From contig JBLMZM010000070.1 in the NCBI GenBank assembly GCA_050258815.1, positions 62,001 through 126,000 of the forward strand: a stretch of 64,000 nucleotides of DNA, read 5' to 3'. Under the pieces are notes generated by a model that worked only from the letters and a program-made list of their open reading frames with translations, did not search any database and had not been told where the DNA came from. Position 1 is the first letter of the stretch. Every line of letters begins with the position of its first letter. The position numbers were made by a program, and so were the translations under genes. This stretch comes from JAAXKN01 sp050258815. GTDB lineage: Bacteria; Bacteroidota; Ignavibacteria; Ignavibacteriales; SURF-24. This document shows, in pieces, positions 24,402-33,302 of the stretch.

Positions 24402-25241
24402 TTATTGAATTGCCTTCTCCAGGATCTTCTCTCCCCTGATATTCAGTACAATTACATTCAGCGGTATTTCCCTTTCCGACAGGGCAATCGCCTGCTGTGC
24501 CAGGTGCACCAGCCCGCTGCAGCAAGGTACTTCCATAACGAGAACTGTCAGTGAATTAATGCCCGCATCATCAACCATCATCTGAAGCTTTTTAAGGTAA
24601 ATGTCTTTACCCTGATCGAGTTTGGGGCACGCAATTGCTAGTGATTTTCCCTCTAAGTAATCCTGATGAAAATCTGCTGCGGCAAAAGCCGTGCAATCGG
24701 CTGCCAACAGTACATCCGCTCCAACGAAATATGAGGCTGCAGGATTAAGCAGGTGAAGCTGTACGGGCCACTGTCTGAGGGCAGACTCCCTGTTGGTTTT
24801 TTCTTCCGGCCTGGCTTTATTCTCCCTTTGAATTTCCACGGTGCGTGAACCCGGGCATCCGCTGTGCTTTGGAGCCGGAGCAGTAATGTTTAACGGAATT
24901 TCAATGCCGTTATCTTTCAGGTATTCAAGTGCCTGGTTTAGATAAGCGGTTTCATTGTGCTCTTTTAAGTGTAAAAGGTGCGCCGAAATGACGTTCCTGC
25001 CCCCTTTTACTATATAGTCCATGACTTTCCTTTCGTTGTAAGCCTCTGCTTCGCGTTCTTCGATTTCAATTGCCCCTTGCGGGCACTGACCCAGACAGGC
25101 CCCCAGACCATCACAAAACAGGTCGCTTATTAGCCTCGCCTTACCATCAATCAGCTGCAGAGCTCCCTCGGCGCAGTTGGGAATACAAACCCCGCAGCCA
25201 TCACAGAGCTCCTCATCTATTTTAACCACCTTTCGTATCAT
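24402..25241 (-). CDS. Ferredoxin-like iron-sulfur protein with C-terminal Cys-rich domain
   Basis: 279 residues. The N-terminus has a full [4Fe-4S] motif (Cys13, Cys16, Cys19, Cys23) and a second site CDGLGACLGQC (Cys43, Cys49, Cys53) in which the second cysteine is Leu46, so it could hold a 3-iron cluster or use another ligand. A Ser/Thr/Pro/Lys-rich linker (about 115-145) leads to a domain with AADCTAFAAADFH, AIACPKLDQGKD and MEVPCCSGLVHLA, where extra cysteines could bind metal. This two-part family is widespread in anaerobes and its role is not established; electron transfer is likely. Confidence 0.85.
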   Translation of the reverse strand: MIRKVVKIDEELCDGCGVCIPNCAEGALQLIDGKARLISDLFCDGLGACLGQCPQGAIEIEEREAEAYNERKVMDYIVKGGRNVISAHLLHLKEHNETAYLNQALEYLKDNGIEIPLNITAPAPKHSGCPGSRTVEIQRENKARPEEKTNRESALRQWPVQLHLLNPAASYFVGADVLLAADCTAFAAADFHQDYLEGKSLAIACPKLDQGKDIYLKKLQMMVDDAGINSLTVLVMEVPCCSGLVHLAQQAIALSEREIPLNVIVLNIRGEKILEKAIQ

Positions 25242-25272
25242 TTAATCTCCGGCAAATAAAGTTCAAAACATA

Positions 25273-25292
25273 TTCAGATTATATAGTCTGAA
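25273..25292. promoter_or_regulatory. Inverted repeat upstream of ferredoxin gene
   Basis: TTCAGA-N8-TCTGAA, perfect 6-bp arms, 32-51 bp before the ATG at 25241. Location suits an operator (for example redox control), but this is inference. Confidence 0.3.
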
Positions 25293-25343
25293 AATAAATA
25301 TTTCCTGCCTCTAAAGCAAGCAAATATTTGAGGTCCCAAACTA

Positions 25344-26705
25344 TCAGCTGTTCCGCCTGAGTTCGTGCAGGTATTTCAGCTGAATTTCCAGAGGAGGGAG
25401 GCAGTCACTTTCCCACCTGAGATCAGAAGGAAGGCCGGCATAATTAAATATCTCATCCAGGGCCTGGAATGTATTAACCGGGCCAAATGCATTGTCTCTC
25501 AGATAATGGATCAGCTTCAGAGTTCTAAAGCCGTCAAACCAGACCATCTTCTGTCTGTTTATCTGTGTGTCTATTTTGGAATTTACCAGTATCCTGTTCC
25601 AGTCCGCTTCAAAACCCTGCAAAACCAGAAATTCAGCCAGAGCCGGGTGAATCTGTTGTGCGTGGGATAAATAGTAATTACTATCGTGCACCAGGCTGTC
25701 ATTAAATACTTTAAGCCAGGCTTTAAGTACATAAAAGCCTTGTGGAGAATAAAGCCGGTACTCATCCTGCATTCCGGATAAAAACCTGTTTACCCTTTGA
25801 CCCGTGCCAAAGGGCACCCGCCATGATCCTCTTGCAGAGGGGTAAACCGTAGTCGACAGGATGCTTTCGATCCGCGTATTTTTTGCCAGCTTTTCCATAA
25901 AATAGAAGTCTTCGGCGGCTTTGCGTTTGTTCATGCCCTCAATTTTCATATAACTTTTATGGTCACAAGCCATAGTTGAGCCTATGGTGTGGAAGGCATA
26001 GGGCGAGCAGGCAATTTTGAGTCCCAGCACGTAATAGCGCAGGAATATTTCATAGCAGATAATTGCCCGGTCATGCTGATCACTGATACCGGTGAGAGTA
26101 TGGCTGTAGTTTACCACGGCAGCATCAAGATTACGTCCGTTAAACTCATTATGAATGGATGTGAAATAGTTGGTGTCTATAGTACAGTCGGCATCCAGGC
26201 ATACCAGTATATTCTTTCCGGGGGAATTATAGCTGAAAATTTTCAGCGCGAGGTCCATCCCAATTTTTCGGGCGAGTCCTACTCCCCCGTCTTTTATGGG
26301 CAGTTCCTTCCCTTCAGAGGATGCATCAACCAGTGCCAGCCTTAATCCCGAGGAGATTACGTCATTTACGAGTGCATCGCCGGATGGTTCTTTTTTAATA
26401 ATATTTCTTAGCAGTTTAACAGAGCTGTAATTATCGGTTTTAATCTCCTCTAAAGAAGATGAGGTATTGTTAATTACAAATATCACTAATGTGCTGTTGA
26501 AACAGTCGCGTTTATTCAGAACCATCGACTGAAGAAGACTCCGGATGTTCTCATATTCTCCTATAGCGGGAATAACGACGGCCATGTGTATTTTATAAGA
26601 ATCACCTGATTCAAGCTCCCAGCCTGTTAGCGAATACTTATTCAGATAACGGCTGACTTCCTGAGGCAGTGAATTTATTTCTGGTGTTAAGTGCCGGATG
26701 CTCAA
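25344..26705 (-). CDS. Family 2 glycosyltransferase
   Basis: 453 residues with the GT-A fold: AVVIPAIGEYENIRSLLQSM (about 42-61), nucleotide-sugar metal site CLDADCTID, and a later AAEDFYFMEKL corresponding to the catalytic ED motif. The C-terminal 150 residues contain no clear membrane helices, suggesting a soluble or peripheral enzyme. The start is TTG, overlapping the miaA stop (TTGA), so it is translationally coupled to miaA. The acceptor is unknown; surface polysaccharide or lipid glycosylation is possible. Confidence 0.82.
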   Translation of the reverse strand: MSIRHLTPEINSLPQEVSRYLNKYSLTGWELESGDSYKIHMAVVIPAIGEYENIRSLLQSMVLNKRDCFNSTLVIFVINNTSSSLEEIKTDNYSSVKLLRNIIKKEPSGDALVNDVISSGLRLALVDASSEGKELPIKDGGVGLARKIGMDLALKIFSYNSPGKNILVCLDADCTIDTNYFTSIHNEFNGRNLDAAVVNYSHTLTGISDQHDRAIICYEIFLRYYVLGLKIACSPYAFHTIGSTMACDHKSYMKIEGMNKRKAAEDFYFMEKLAKNTRIESILSTTVYPSARGSWRVPFGTGQRVNRFLSGMQDEYRLYSPQGFYVLKAWLKVFNDSLVHDSNYYLSHAQQIHPALAEFLVLQGFEADWNRILVNSKIDTQINRQKMVWFDGFRTLKLIHYLRDNAFGPVNTFQALDEIFNYAGLPSDLRWESDCLPPLEIQLKYLHELRRNS

Positions 26706-27622
26706 TTGGGGCTTTGCAAATTATTAAGAAAATATTTATCTATTACTTCTGAGGCTTTGTTGAAATCGGGTCCCTCGATCCAGTGAATCCCGATGCCGGA
26801 TCTTTCCATCTTGCGGAACCAGGTCATCTGCCTTTTGGCAAAACCATGTATGGCGCTGTTCAGTTTCTGGAACATGTCGTTATAGTTCATCTTTCCCTGC
26901 AGATACTGCCCTATAAATTTATATTCGAGGCCGAAAAAATCCAGTTTATCGAAACTGACGCCGGACCTGACCAGCTGATTCACCTCTTCGATCATGCCTG
27001 AGTGAAGCCTCTTTTTTAGTCTCACGGTAATTCTTTCCCTGATTACTGAGCGTTCCAGGTGAATGCCAAGAACCAGTGAGGTGATTTTACTTTTGGGTGC
27101 GGGGTTATTTTGAGCGCTGCCCCTGGCTACGCTGATTGCCGCGATAACCCTCTCCTTATGGATAAGGTCTGTTGTGTTGTGGCACTCAGGGTTAAGTTCA
27201 AGGAGCATTTGCCTTAGCTCCTCAACCGGCAGGGAATTGAGATACTGCAGTGTTTCTTCGTCTTTCCGGGCTTCATTCATTGAATAATTGCGCAAAACGG
27301 CATCCAGGTAGAGGCCCGTTCCCCCGACCAGAAATGGGACCTTTTGCCGCGAGGAAATGAGGTCAAAGGCTGCATTAAAATACTTAATAAAAAGGTAAAG
27401 GTTAAATTCCTCTTTCGGATCAGCAATATCAATTAAATGATATGGAATCAGCACGCCGTTAATTTTGTATTCGCTGAGGTCTTTTCCGGTCCCAATATCC
27501 ATAGAGCGGTAGACCTGCCTGGAATCAGCCGATATAATTTCTCCATTATATTTTAAGGCCAGGTCAGCTGCCAGTTTTGTTTTACCGGTTGCGGTTGGTC
27601 CAAGTATTGTAATAAGATTCAT
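26702..27622 (-). CDS. miaA: tRNA dimethylallyltransferase MiaA
   Basis: 306 residues, normal length. Walker A GPTATGKTKLA (8-18), ISADSRQVYRSMDIGTGK (tRNA/DMAPP binding), YHLIDIADP, VGGTGLY, and the C-terminal FAKRQMTWFRKM signature. It adds an isoprenoid to A37 of tRNAs reading UNN codons. It overlaps the downstream glycosyltransferase by 4 bp. Confidence 0.97.
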   Translation of the reverse strand: MNLITILGPTATGKTKLAADLALKYNGEIISADSRQVYRSMDIGTGKDLSEYKINGVLIPYHLIDIADPKEEFNLYLFIKYFNAAFDLISSRQKVPFLVGGTGLYLDAVLRNYSMNEARKDEETLQYLNSLPVEELRQMLLELNPECHNTTDLIHKERVIAAISVARGSAQNNPAPKSKITSLVLGIHLERSVIRERITVRLKKRLHSGMIEEVNQLVRSGVSFDKLDFFGLEYKFIGQYLQGKMNYNDMFQKLNSAIHGFAKRQMTWFRKMERSGIGIHWIEGPDFNKASEVIDKYFLNNLQSPN

Positions 27623-27695
27623 GAAAGTAAAAAAACACGGTTAAAAGTAAAAAATAAAAGTAAGCAGGAAATCAGTAAGTAAAAAGGAAAAAGTG
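27623..27695. repeat. A-rich low-complexity spacer
   Basis: Repeated AGTAAAAA/AAAGTAAG-like units on the plus strand, giving a T-rich leader in front of miaA on the minus strand. Possible slippage tract or upstream element. Confidence 0.4.
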
Positions 27696-27723
27696 CCGGA
27701 CAGGAATATCTTAAGAAAAGGCG

Positions 27724-28488
27724 TTAAAATAGTTCCGGAATATTAAAATCCTCACTCTTTAGTTCCAGGTTTTCAGCGCCAAGAAGAAATTTTGTGTAGG
27801 AATGCTCCGGGCAGCGGATCAGATTTCCGGCAGAAGCTTTCTCAATAATCCTTCCTTTATAAAGAATTATAATATTATCGGCAAATGAACCGAGTATTCT
27901 CAGGCTGTGGGAGATACAGATTATTGTCACGTTAAACTCCTTATTTATTCGCCTGAATACCTCTCTGAGATTGACCACGGACTTAATATCCTGGGCGGAA
28001 AAGGGTTCATCTACTATTAGTATTTCAGGTCTCACGGCCAGTATTCTTGCAAGAGCAATCCTCTGCTGTTCACCGCTGCTTAACTCAAAGCCTTTCCTTT
28101 CTAAAAGCAGTGCCGGTATGCTGAGTGCCGAAAATAAAGCTTCCTTTTCTCTTACAATATCCGCTCGGTTTTTATGCCTGAGTCTCAGTGCCTCTGTAAT
28201 CACATCGTTCACCTTGCGGAAGGGGTTAAGCAGTTCTCCATTATTCTGAAACAATATTTGGATTTCGTGAGGTTTATTGTTCCCGGAAATGCCGCGTCCT
28301 GGTGTAATGCAGCCGGAGTCGGGCTCCAGCAGGCCCGCAATAATCCTGGCCAGTGTTGTTTTTCCTCCGCCTGACTGACCAGCTATCCCCAGAATTTCAC
28401 CTTTCAACACTTCAAAGGAGACTCCCGAAAGTATCGGCTTTCCCTCAATGGAGTATGAAAGATCTTCAGCTTTCAGAATACATTCCAC
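27724..28488 (-). CDS. ABC ATPase of peptide/nickel-type importer (DppF-like)
   Basis: 254 residues: Walker A GQSGGGKTT, Q-loop ILFQNNGELLNPF, signature LSSGEQQR, Walker B ILIVDEP, intact H-loop His (CISHSL). The C-terminal CPEHSYTKFLLGA resembles the oligo-HPY tail of Opp/Dpp ATPases. The start is GTG, within a 23-bp overlap with the upstream ATPase. Together they are the leftward arm of a divergent transporter locus whose binding protein and permeases lie at 29384-33302. It is shorter than classical DppF (about 330). Confidence 0.88.
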   Translation of the reverse strand: MECILKAEDLSYSIEGKPILSGVSFEVLKGEILGIAGQSGGGKTTLARIIAGLLEPDSGCITPGRGISGNNKPHEIQILFQNNGELLNPFRKVNDVITEALRLRHKNRADIVREKEALFSALSIPALLLERKGFELSSGEQQRIALARILAVRPEILIVDEPFSAQDIKSVVNLREVFRRINKEFNVTIICISHSLRILGSFADNIIILYKGRIIEKASAGNLIRCPEHSYTKFLLGAENLELKSEDFNIPELF

Positions 28489-29254
28489 CTTTGCCGTCCT
28501 GCATTAATTTATATGCTTCAAGAAACCCGTAAACCGGAGAATCCTCTTTCGCCTCCATAAAATCCATAGCCGAATTGAGTTCGTGTAGTGTTTTATCCAC
28601 AAGAAATCCAAGCCTGCCGCCTGCTGCGAGTGCCAGGTCAATATCCTGCGTAATTAGCAGCACGCCGCCGCCATTGCGGGTAAACTCATTGAGTTTCAGC
28701 ATCACAAGGTTTATTGATGCGGCATCCAGTGAGGATGTAGGCTCGTCTAAAATCAGAATCCCTGGATCTGAAAGCAGTGCAAGAACAAAAGAAACCCTCT
28801 GAGCCATGCCGCCGCTGATCTCAAAAGGATAGAGGCGCCCCAAGTTATTGAAGCCGGGGAGTCTGAAAAATTCAAGCAGATTTTCGACCTTGTCCATGCG
28901 GTCCGCTGAATCCCTGAAGTAATAGCCCATCTTTTTAAGAGGATCGAAGCAGCTTATTGCATCCTGGAAGATGTATCTGATTTTATCCTTTCTTGTCTTC
29001 AGCAGTTCATCATTGGGCAGTGCAAGAATATTCCTTCCCTCAAGGCTCACTTCCCCGTCCACACTGTAGAAGGAAGTATCAAGGAGTCCGGTCAGTGCTT
29101 TTGCCAGTGTTGTCTTGCCCATGCCATTTTTACCCAGAATGGTAAATATGCTTTCCCGCTCAAGCTGAAAACGGATATTACTAAGTAACCCGGTTTCAAC
29201 ACCCTTTTTTTTCAGGCAGATGCTGTTAATATTTACGTTTAATAGACTGTTCAT
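28466..29254 (-). CDS. ABC ATPase of peptide/nickel-type importer (DppD-like)
   Basis: 262 residues: Walker A GKNGMGKTT, Q-loop YIFQDAISCFDPL, signature ISGGMAQR, Walker B ILILDEPT, D-loop SSLDAA. The H-loop histidine is replaced by Gln (LLITQDIDLA), which would weaken or disable one ATP site, as in asymmetric heterodimeric transporters. The C-terminus lacks the DppD iron-sulfur/oligo-HPY extension. First gene of the leftward transcript, 130 bp from the divergent binding-protein gene. Confidence 0.86.
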   Translation of the reverse strand: MNSLLNVNINSICLKKKGVETGLLSNIRFQLERESIFTILGKNGMGKTTLAKALTGLLDTSFYSVDGEVSLEGRNILALPNDELLKTRKDKIRYIFQDAISCFDPLKKMGYYFRDSADRMDKVENLLEFFRLPGFNNLGRLYPFEISGGMAQRVSFVLALLSDPGILILDEPTSSLDAASINLVMLKLNEFTRNGGGVLLITQDIDLALAAGGRLGFLVDKTLHELNSAMDFMEAKEDSPVYGFLEAYKLMQDGKGGMYSES

Positions 29255-29383
29255 ATATGGTACCCGAAATTACAAATTTCTTTTTACTTTAAGAAAATTT
29301 TTTCATATTATGGGGCAAAATTTAAGCTCCATTAATTCAAGTAATACCAAAATATTTTAATTGGCGCACGGAGTAGCTGCAAA
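29255..29383. promoter_or_regulatory. Divergent promoter region of the transporter locus
   Basis: 129 AT-rich bp separating the ATPase pair from the binding protein; both transcripts must start here. No clean promoter boxes could be picked; a TGGCGC...AGC match at 29362-29377 has the wrong spacing and overlaps the ribosome-binding region. Confidence 0.45.
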
Positions 29384-31039
29384 ATGACTAAACTTAAGTT
29401 TGCCTTTGCTTTAATGCTGCTATTAATAATTACAGGCTGCAATAAAAACAGGTCCAGTGATGGCAGCCGGGTTGTTGCAGGCATTACTGCAGACATTGAA
29501 AACTTTAGTCCTTTGTATGCATTCAGCGTAGACGAAGGTAATATAAGTGAACTGCTCTATCTGCCTCTCGTAAGTCACAGGTGGAATCCTGAAAAAAGTG
29601 AAATTGAAACCTACCCTATGCTGGCAAGCAAATGGGAGTGGAACGAGGATTCCTCTTCAGTTATTCTCTACTTAAGAGATGACGTAAAATGGTCCGATGG
29701 CCAAAGCTTTACAGCCGCTGATGTGGTCTTTTCATTTGACGCATATTCTGATCCCCTCGTCCAAAGCCGTTTATACGGAGCTTTCGGTAATTTTTATACC
29801 GATTCATTAAACCACATTCTGCCCGAAAAGACCTTTGAGGTCATTTCTCCCAATAAATTAAAGATTAATTTCAGGCCGGGAGCTAATGCCGGCATGTATG
29901 ACATAGATTTTCCCATCCTGCCCGGACACGTGTTTGATAAAGTTGAAAGGAAAAGTTTCTCTACGGCTGCCGAAAACTTTAAGCCGGTAACAGATGGCCC
30001 ATACCAGTTAAAAGAATGGAAAAGAAACCAGTTTATCAGCCTGAAGGCAGATCCGCGATCCTTTCTTCATAAAGAAGGGTCGGTAAACAGCATAATATTT
30101 AAGGTTATACCGGATTATAATAACAGAATTCTACAGCTTAAAAAAGGTGAAATAGATCTTCTGGAAGAAATTAAGTCCAATGATGCATCTGCACTAAAGG
30201 AACAGGCGGGCTTAAATGTTGTGTCAGTGAAAGGACGCGAGTATGATTATGTAGGCTGGAACAACATTGATCCGGCATCATTTATTAAGAATAATAAAAT
30301 TGTGCCTCATAAACTCTTTGGAACTCCGGCAGTCCGCAAGGCCCTTACCTATGCGATTAACAGGCAGGAAATTATTGAGGAGTTTCTTAATAATTATGGT
30401 GAAATCTGCTCTGGGCCCATATCTCCGATTTTCAGGCAGGCATTGAACAGAGAGGTTAGTCCTTATGGCTACAATCCCGAAAAAGCAAGAGAGCTGTTAA
30501 AAAATGAAGGCTGGAGGGATCGGGATAATGATGGTATTCTTGAAAAGGGTACTCAGAAATTCAGTTTTACTCTTGCTATACCGGGGGGAAATCCGCGCAG
30601 GGCTTTTGCTGCATCGGTCATAAAGCACAATCTGCGCGCTGTGGGAATAGACGTTAGGGTAGAAACGCTTGAACTGGGTTATCTTATTGATAATTTAAAT
30701 TCAAAGAAGCTGGATGCCTGGATCGTCAGCCTTTATATACCGCTCCCCTTTGATCTGAAGAGCTGCTGGCATTCTGATCTGAAGGCGGCGAATCTGAACT
30801 TTGCCAGCTACAGGAATAAAAATGCCGACTACATTATTGAGCAGATCCAAAAGACAAATTCCCCGGATGAGCTAAATAATTATTACAAAAAAATCCAGAT
30901 GCTGCTGCACGAAGACGAGCCCGTGTCGTTTCTTTACTGGGTCGACAACGTGGTGGCATACAATAAAAAAATTAAAAATATTAAAATAGATCCTCTGGGT
31001 GTAATACATGATTGCTGGGAATGGTCAACTAAAGATTAA
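29384..31039 (+). CDS. Peptide-type ABC transporter solute-binding lipoprotein
   Basis: 551 residues, family 5 binding protein (SBP_bac_5). Lipoprotein signal with lipobox IITGC (Cys19). Typical pattern: LYLPLVSH, LASKWEWNEDSSSVILYLRDDVKWSDGQSFTAADVVFSFD, the YDYVGWN and AVRKALTYAINRQEII helix, and YGYNPEKARELLKNEGW. These bind oligopeptides, nickel or similar cargo; the ligand is not predictable from sequence. First gene of a tightly packed rightward run that continues into kinase and sigma-54 genes. Confidence 0.93.
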   Translation: MTKLKFAFALMLLLIITGCNKNRSSDGSRVVAGITADIENFSPLYAFSVDEGNISELLYLPLVSHRWNPEKSEIETYPMLASKWEWNEDSSSVILYLRDDVKWSDGQSFTAADVVFSFDAYSDPLVQSRLYGAFGNFYTDSLNHILPEKTFEVISPNKLKINFRPGANAGMYDIDFPILPGHVFDKVERKSFSTAAENFKPVTDGPYQLKEWKRNQFISLKADPRSFLHKEGSVNSIIFKVIPDYNNRILQLKKGEIDLLEEIKSNDASALKEQAGLNVVSVKGREYDYVGWNNIDPASFIKNNKIVPHKLFGTPAVRKALTYAINRQEIIEEFLNNYGEICSGPISPIFRQALNREVSPYGYNPEKARELLKNEGWRDRDNDGILEKGTQKFSFTLAIPGGNPRRAFAASVIKHNLRAVGIDVRVETLELGYLIDNLNSKKLDAWIVSLYIPLPFDLKSCWHSDLKAANLNFASYRNKNADYIIEQIQKTNSPDELNNYYKKIQMLLHEDEPVSFLYWVDNVVAYNKKIKNIKIDPLGVIHDCWEWSTKD

Positions 31040-31045
31040 ACCGCT

Positions 31046-32029
31046 ATGAATATGGAGTTGTTTAAGGCACTACTAAAGAGATTGATCAGTTCACTTATAG
31101 TCTTATTTATCAGCATCAGTATTATCTTCCTGTTGATCAGAGTCTCCCCCGGTGATCCGGCCCAGAAATTCCTCGGCCCGGGACTGAGTCCCCGGCTCCT
31201 GGAAAATGTTAAGGCTTCCTACAGCCTGAATAATTCGCTTTCTGAACAGTACTTTTATTTTGTTAAAAATTTTTTATCTCTGAATCTCGGGGTATCCTAT
31301 ACCTACAGGCTCCCTGTTCTGAGTGTTATTGCAGAGTATCTTCCCTTTACGCTGCTGTTTTCGCTGCTGAGTTTTTTAATCCAGATTTTTTGCAGCATAG
31401 TGCTGGTTATATTTGCAGGTAAATACAGGGGCCGCATTATTGACCATCTGATTTCCAGGTCTTTTCTTGCCCTTTATTCGGTTCCCGCTTTTCTTATAGG
31501 TCTTGGCCTGATATATATATTTTCCGTTAAGCTGAATATGCTTCCCTCCTCGGATTTAAGATCTCCGGAAGTTCAGGGGCAAATTCTCAGTCAGATATGG
31601 GATATTGTCTCTCACCTTATACTTCCTCTGCTGACACTCTCGCTTCCGGGTCTGGCAATATTCTATACATACCTGAGGGATAATACAGAAGAGATTTACA
31701 ATAAGCCTTTTATAACCTATCTGCGCTCAATGGGTGTCAGTGAAAAGACAATACTGAAAAAACACATAATACCTAACGCTATTTCGCCCCTGATTTCAGT
31801 TGCCGGAATTGAACTGGGCTTATTATTTTCGGGAGCATTTATTACTGAAGTCATATTCAGCCTGCCGGGACTGGGAAGGCTAACAATGAATGCGGTCTTT
31901 TCAAGGGATTACCCTCTTATAATCGGATGCACGTTTGTATCGGGACTGCTGATACTCATAACGAACCTGGCGGCCGATTTTATAAAGTTCAGGATTGATA
32001 AACGATATCTGAAGGGCATATTTAACTGA
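31046..32029 (+). CDS. Peptide-type ABC transporter permease, DppB-like
   Basis: 327 residues with six membrane helices. The N-terminal LLKRLISSLIVLFISISIIFLLIRVSPGDPAQ matches the DppB/OppB family start, and the EAA-like loop is SMGVSEKTILKKHIIPNAISPLISVAG. The later segment FITEVIFSLPGLGRL is also characteristic. It starts 6 bp after the binding-protein stop. It would form the channel with the DppC-like permease. Confidence 0.94.
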   Translation: MNMELFKALLKRLISSLIVLFISISIIFLLIRVSPGDPAQKFLGPGLSPRLLENVKASYSLNNSLSEQYFYFVKNFLSLNLGVSYTYRLPVLSVIAEYLPFTLLFSLLSFLIQIFCSIVLVIFAGKYRGRIIDHLISRSFLALYSVPAFLIGLGLIYIFSVKLNMLPSSDLRSPEVQGQILSQIWDIVSHLILPLLTLSLPGLAIFYTYLRDNTEEIYNKPFITYLRSMGVSEKTILKKHIIPNAISPLISVAGIELGLLFSGAFITEVIFSLPGLGRLTMNAVFSRDYPLIIGCTFVSGLLILITNLAADFIKFRIDKRYLKGIFN

Positions 32030-32030
32030 T

Positions 32031-33302
32031 ATGGCAATACGCATAAAAATATGGCATTTTCTGCTGTTGTTATGGCTTGTGCTGCTGATATTAAGGCTGG
32101 ACATGTTTTATCATCTTGCTATACTGGCAAAAGAATATCTCGTTCTGATAATAAGTGAGGGATTTACACTAAAGCCGGACTTGCAGCTGATTGATCTCTG
32201 GATTGAATTAGCTGTTTTTATTCTGATGCTGCCCTTTGGCATGTATGCGGTAAAGCACTTTTCTTTTATGTCCGGCAAATTGAAATTTTACAATGTCTTT
32301 TGTATTGTTCTACTGTATTTCTTTGTTTTCGTTCCGGTGCTGACAAAAGAAAATCCTGATAACCAGAAAAATCTTTCTGTTACAAGGCTGCTGCCCCCTT
32401 TGAGTACGGTGAAAGTGCTATGCCTGAATTCGGTTACTGAGGGCAGCGGGTCGGGTTTCCGCAGCATGAGCAGAAGGATAATAAATCTTTCTGATGCGCA
32501 AAGGGTATTCATGGACAGTATGAGCTATGGTGACAAAACTTTTATATACCAGAAGGGCAAAAAAAACGAAATAGAGGCTGGACTCGTTGAATTAAACCAG
32601 GGAAAGCCGGTAATCAAGAATAAAACATTTTTGTTTGGAAGTGATGAACTTGGACGTGATATATTTGTCAGGGTAATGTATGGCATCAGGACCTCTCTGC
32701 TGACGGGTATATGTGCCTCGGTGATTTCATTTATAATAGGACTCCTGGCCGGGTTTCTGGCCGGATACTATGGAGGGGCAGCGGATGTTGTCCTGAGCAG
32801 GTTTGCTGAGAGCTTTTTGACTTTTCCCGTAATTTTTCTTGTCCTTTTAATCCTTGCCTTATTTGGTAATTCCTTCGGAGCTGTTATCTTTGTACTTGGA
32901 ATATCAGGCTGGATGAGTCTTTTTAAGATCGTGAAATCTGAAACCATTGTAATTAAAAATAAAGAGTATTTTATTACTTCCAGAATGCTGGGCTTAAGGA
33001 AGAGGCAATTGATCTTTAGTGATCTGTTGCCGGTACTCATTATACCGGTTGCTGCTAACCTGGTACTGCAGGTATGCAATGTAATAATGGCCGAGTCGGC
33101 CCTGGGTTATCTGGGACTGGGTGTTGGAGAGAGTTATCCTACGTGGGGATCAATGATACAATCCGGACAGGAATATATATATCAGGCCTGGTGGCTGGTA
33201 TTCTTTCCAGGAGTTATGATAGTTTTAACGGTGCAGGCCATAAGGGGTCTGGGCAACAGCATCAGCTGTCATTATAATACAAGATTGGCAAATGATAAAT
33301 AA
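32031..33302 (+). CDS. Peptide-type ABC transporter permease, DppC-like with extended N-terminus
   Basis: 423 residues versus about 300 for usual DppC. The family core starts near residue 203 (FLFGSDELGRDIFVRVMYGIRTSLLTG), with the EAA loop MLGLRKRQLIFSDLLPVLIIPVAANL and the closing ESALGYLGLGVGESYPTWGSMI. Ahead of it are roughly three membrane helices (about 8-30, 55-75, 88-105), then an approximately 95-residue polar segment that should be periplasmic. The next gene (kinase) begins inside its last codons (11-bp overlap), so expression is coupled. The extension could sense cargo or interact with signalling partners; that is inference. Confidence 0.9.
   Translation: MAIRIKIWHFLLLLWLVLLILRLDMFYHLAILAKEYLVLIISEGFTLKPDLQLIDLWIELAVFILMLPFGMYAVKHFSFMSGKLKFYNVFCIVLLYFFVFVPVLTKENPDNQKNLSVTRLLPPLSTVKVLCLNSVTEGSGSGFRSMSRRIINLSDAQRVFMDSMSYGDKTFIYQKGKKNEIEAGLVELNQGKPVIKNKTFLFGSDELGRDIFVRVMYGIRTSLLTGICASVISFIIGLLAGFLAGYYGGAADVVLSRFAESFLTFPVIFLVLLILALFGNSFGAVIFVLGISGWMSLFKIVKSETIVIKNKEYFITSRMLGLRKRQLIFSDLLPVLIIPVAANLVLQVCNVIMAESALGYLGLGVGESYPTWGSMIQSGQEYIYQAWWLVFFPGVMIVLTVQAIRGLGNSISCHYNTRLANDK

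Noticed and set aside
29362..29377. TGGCGCACGGAGTAGC, sigma-54-like site before the binding-protein gene
   Set aside because: Wrong spacing, and the predicted start would fall inside the coding sequence.
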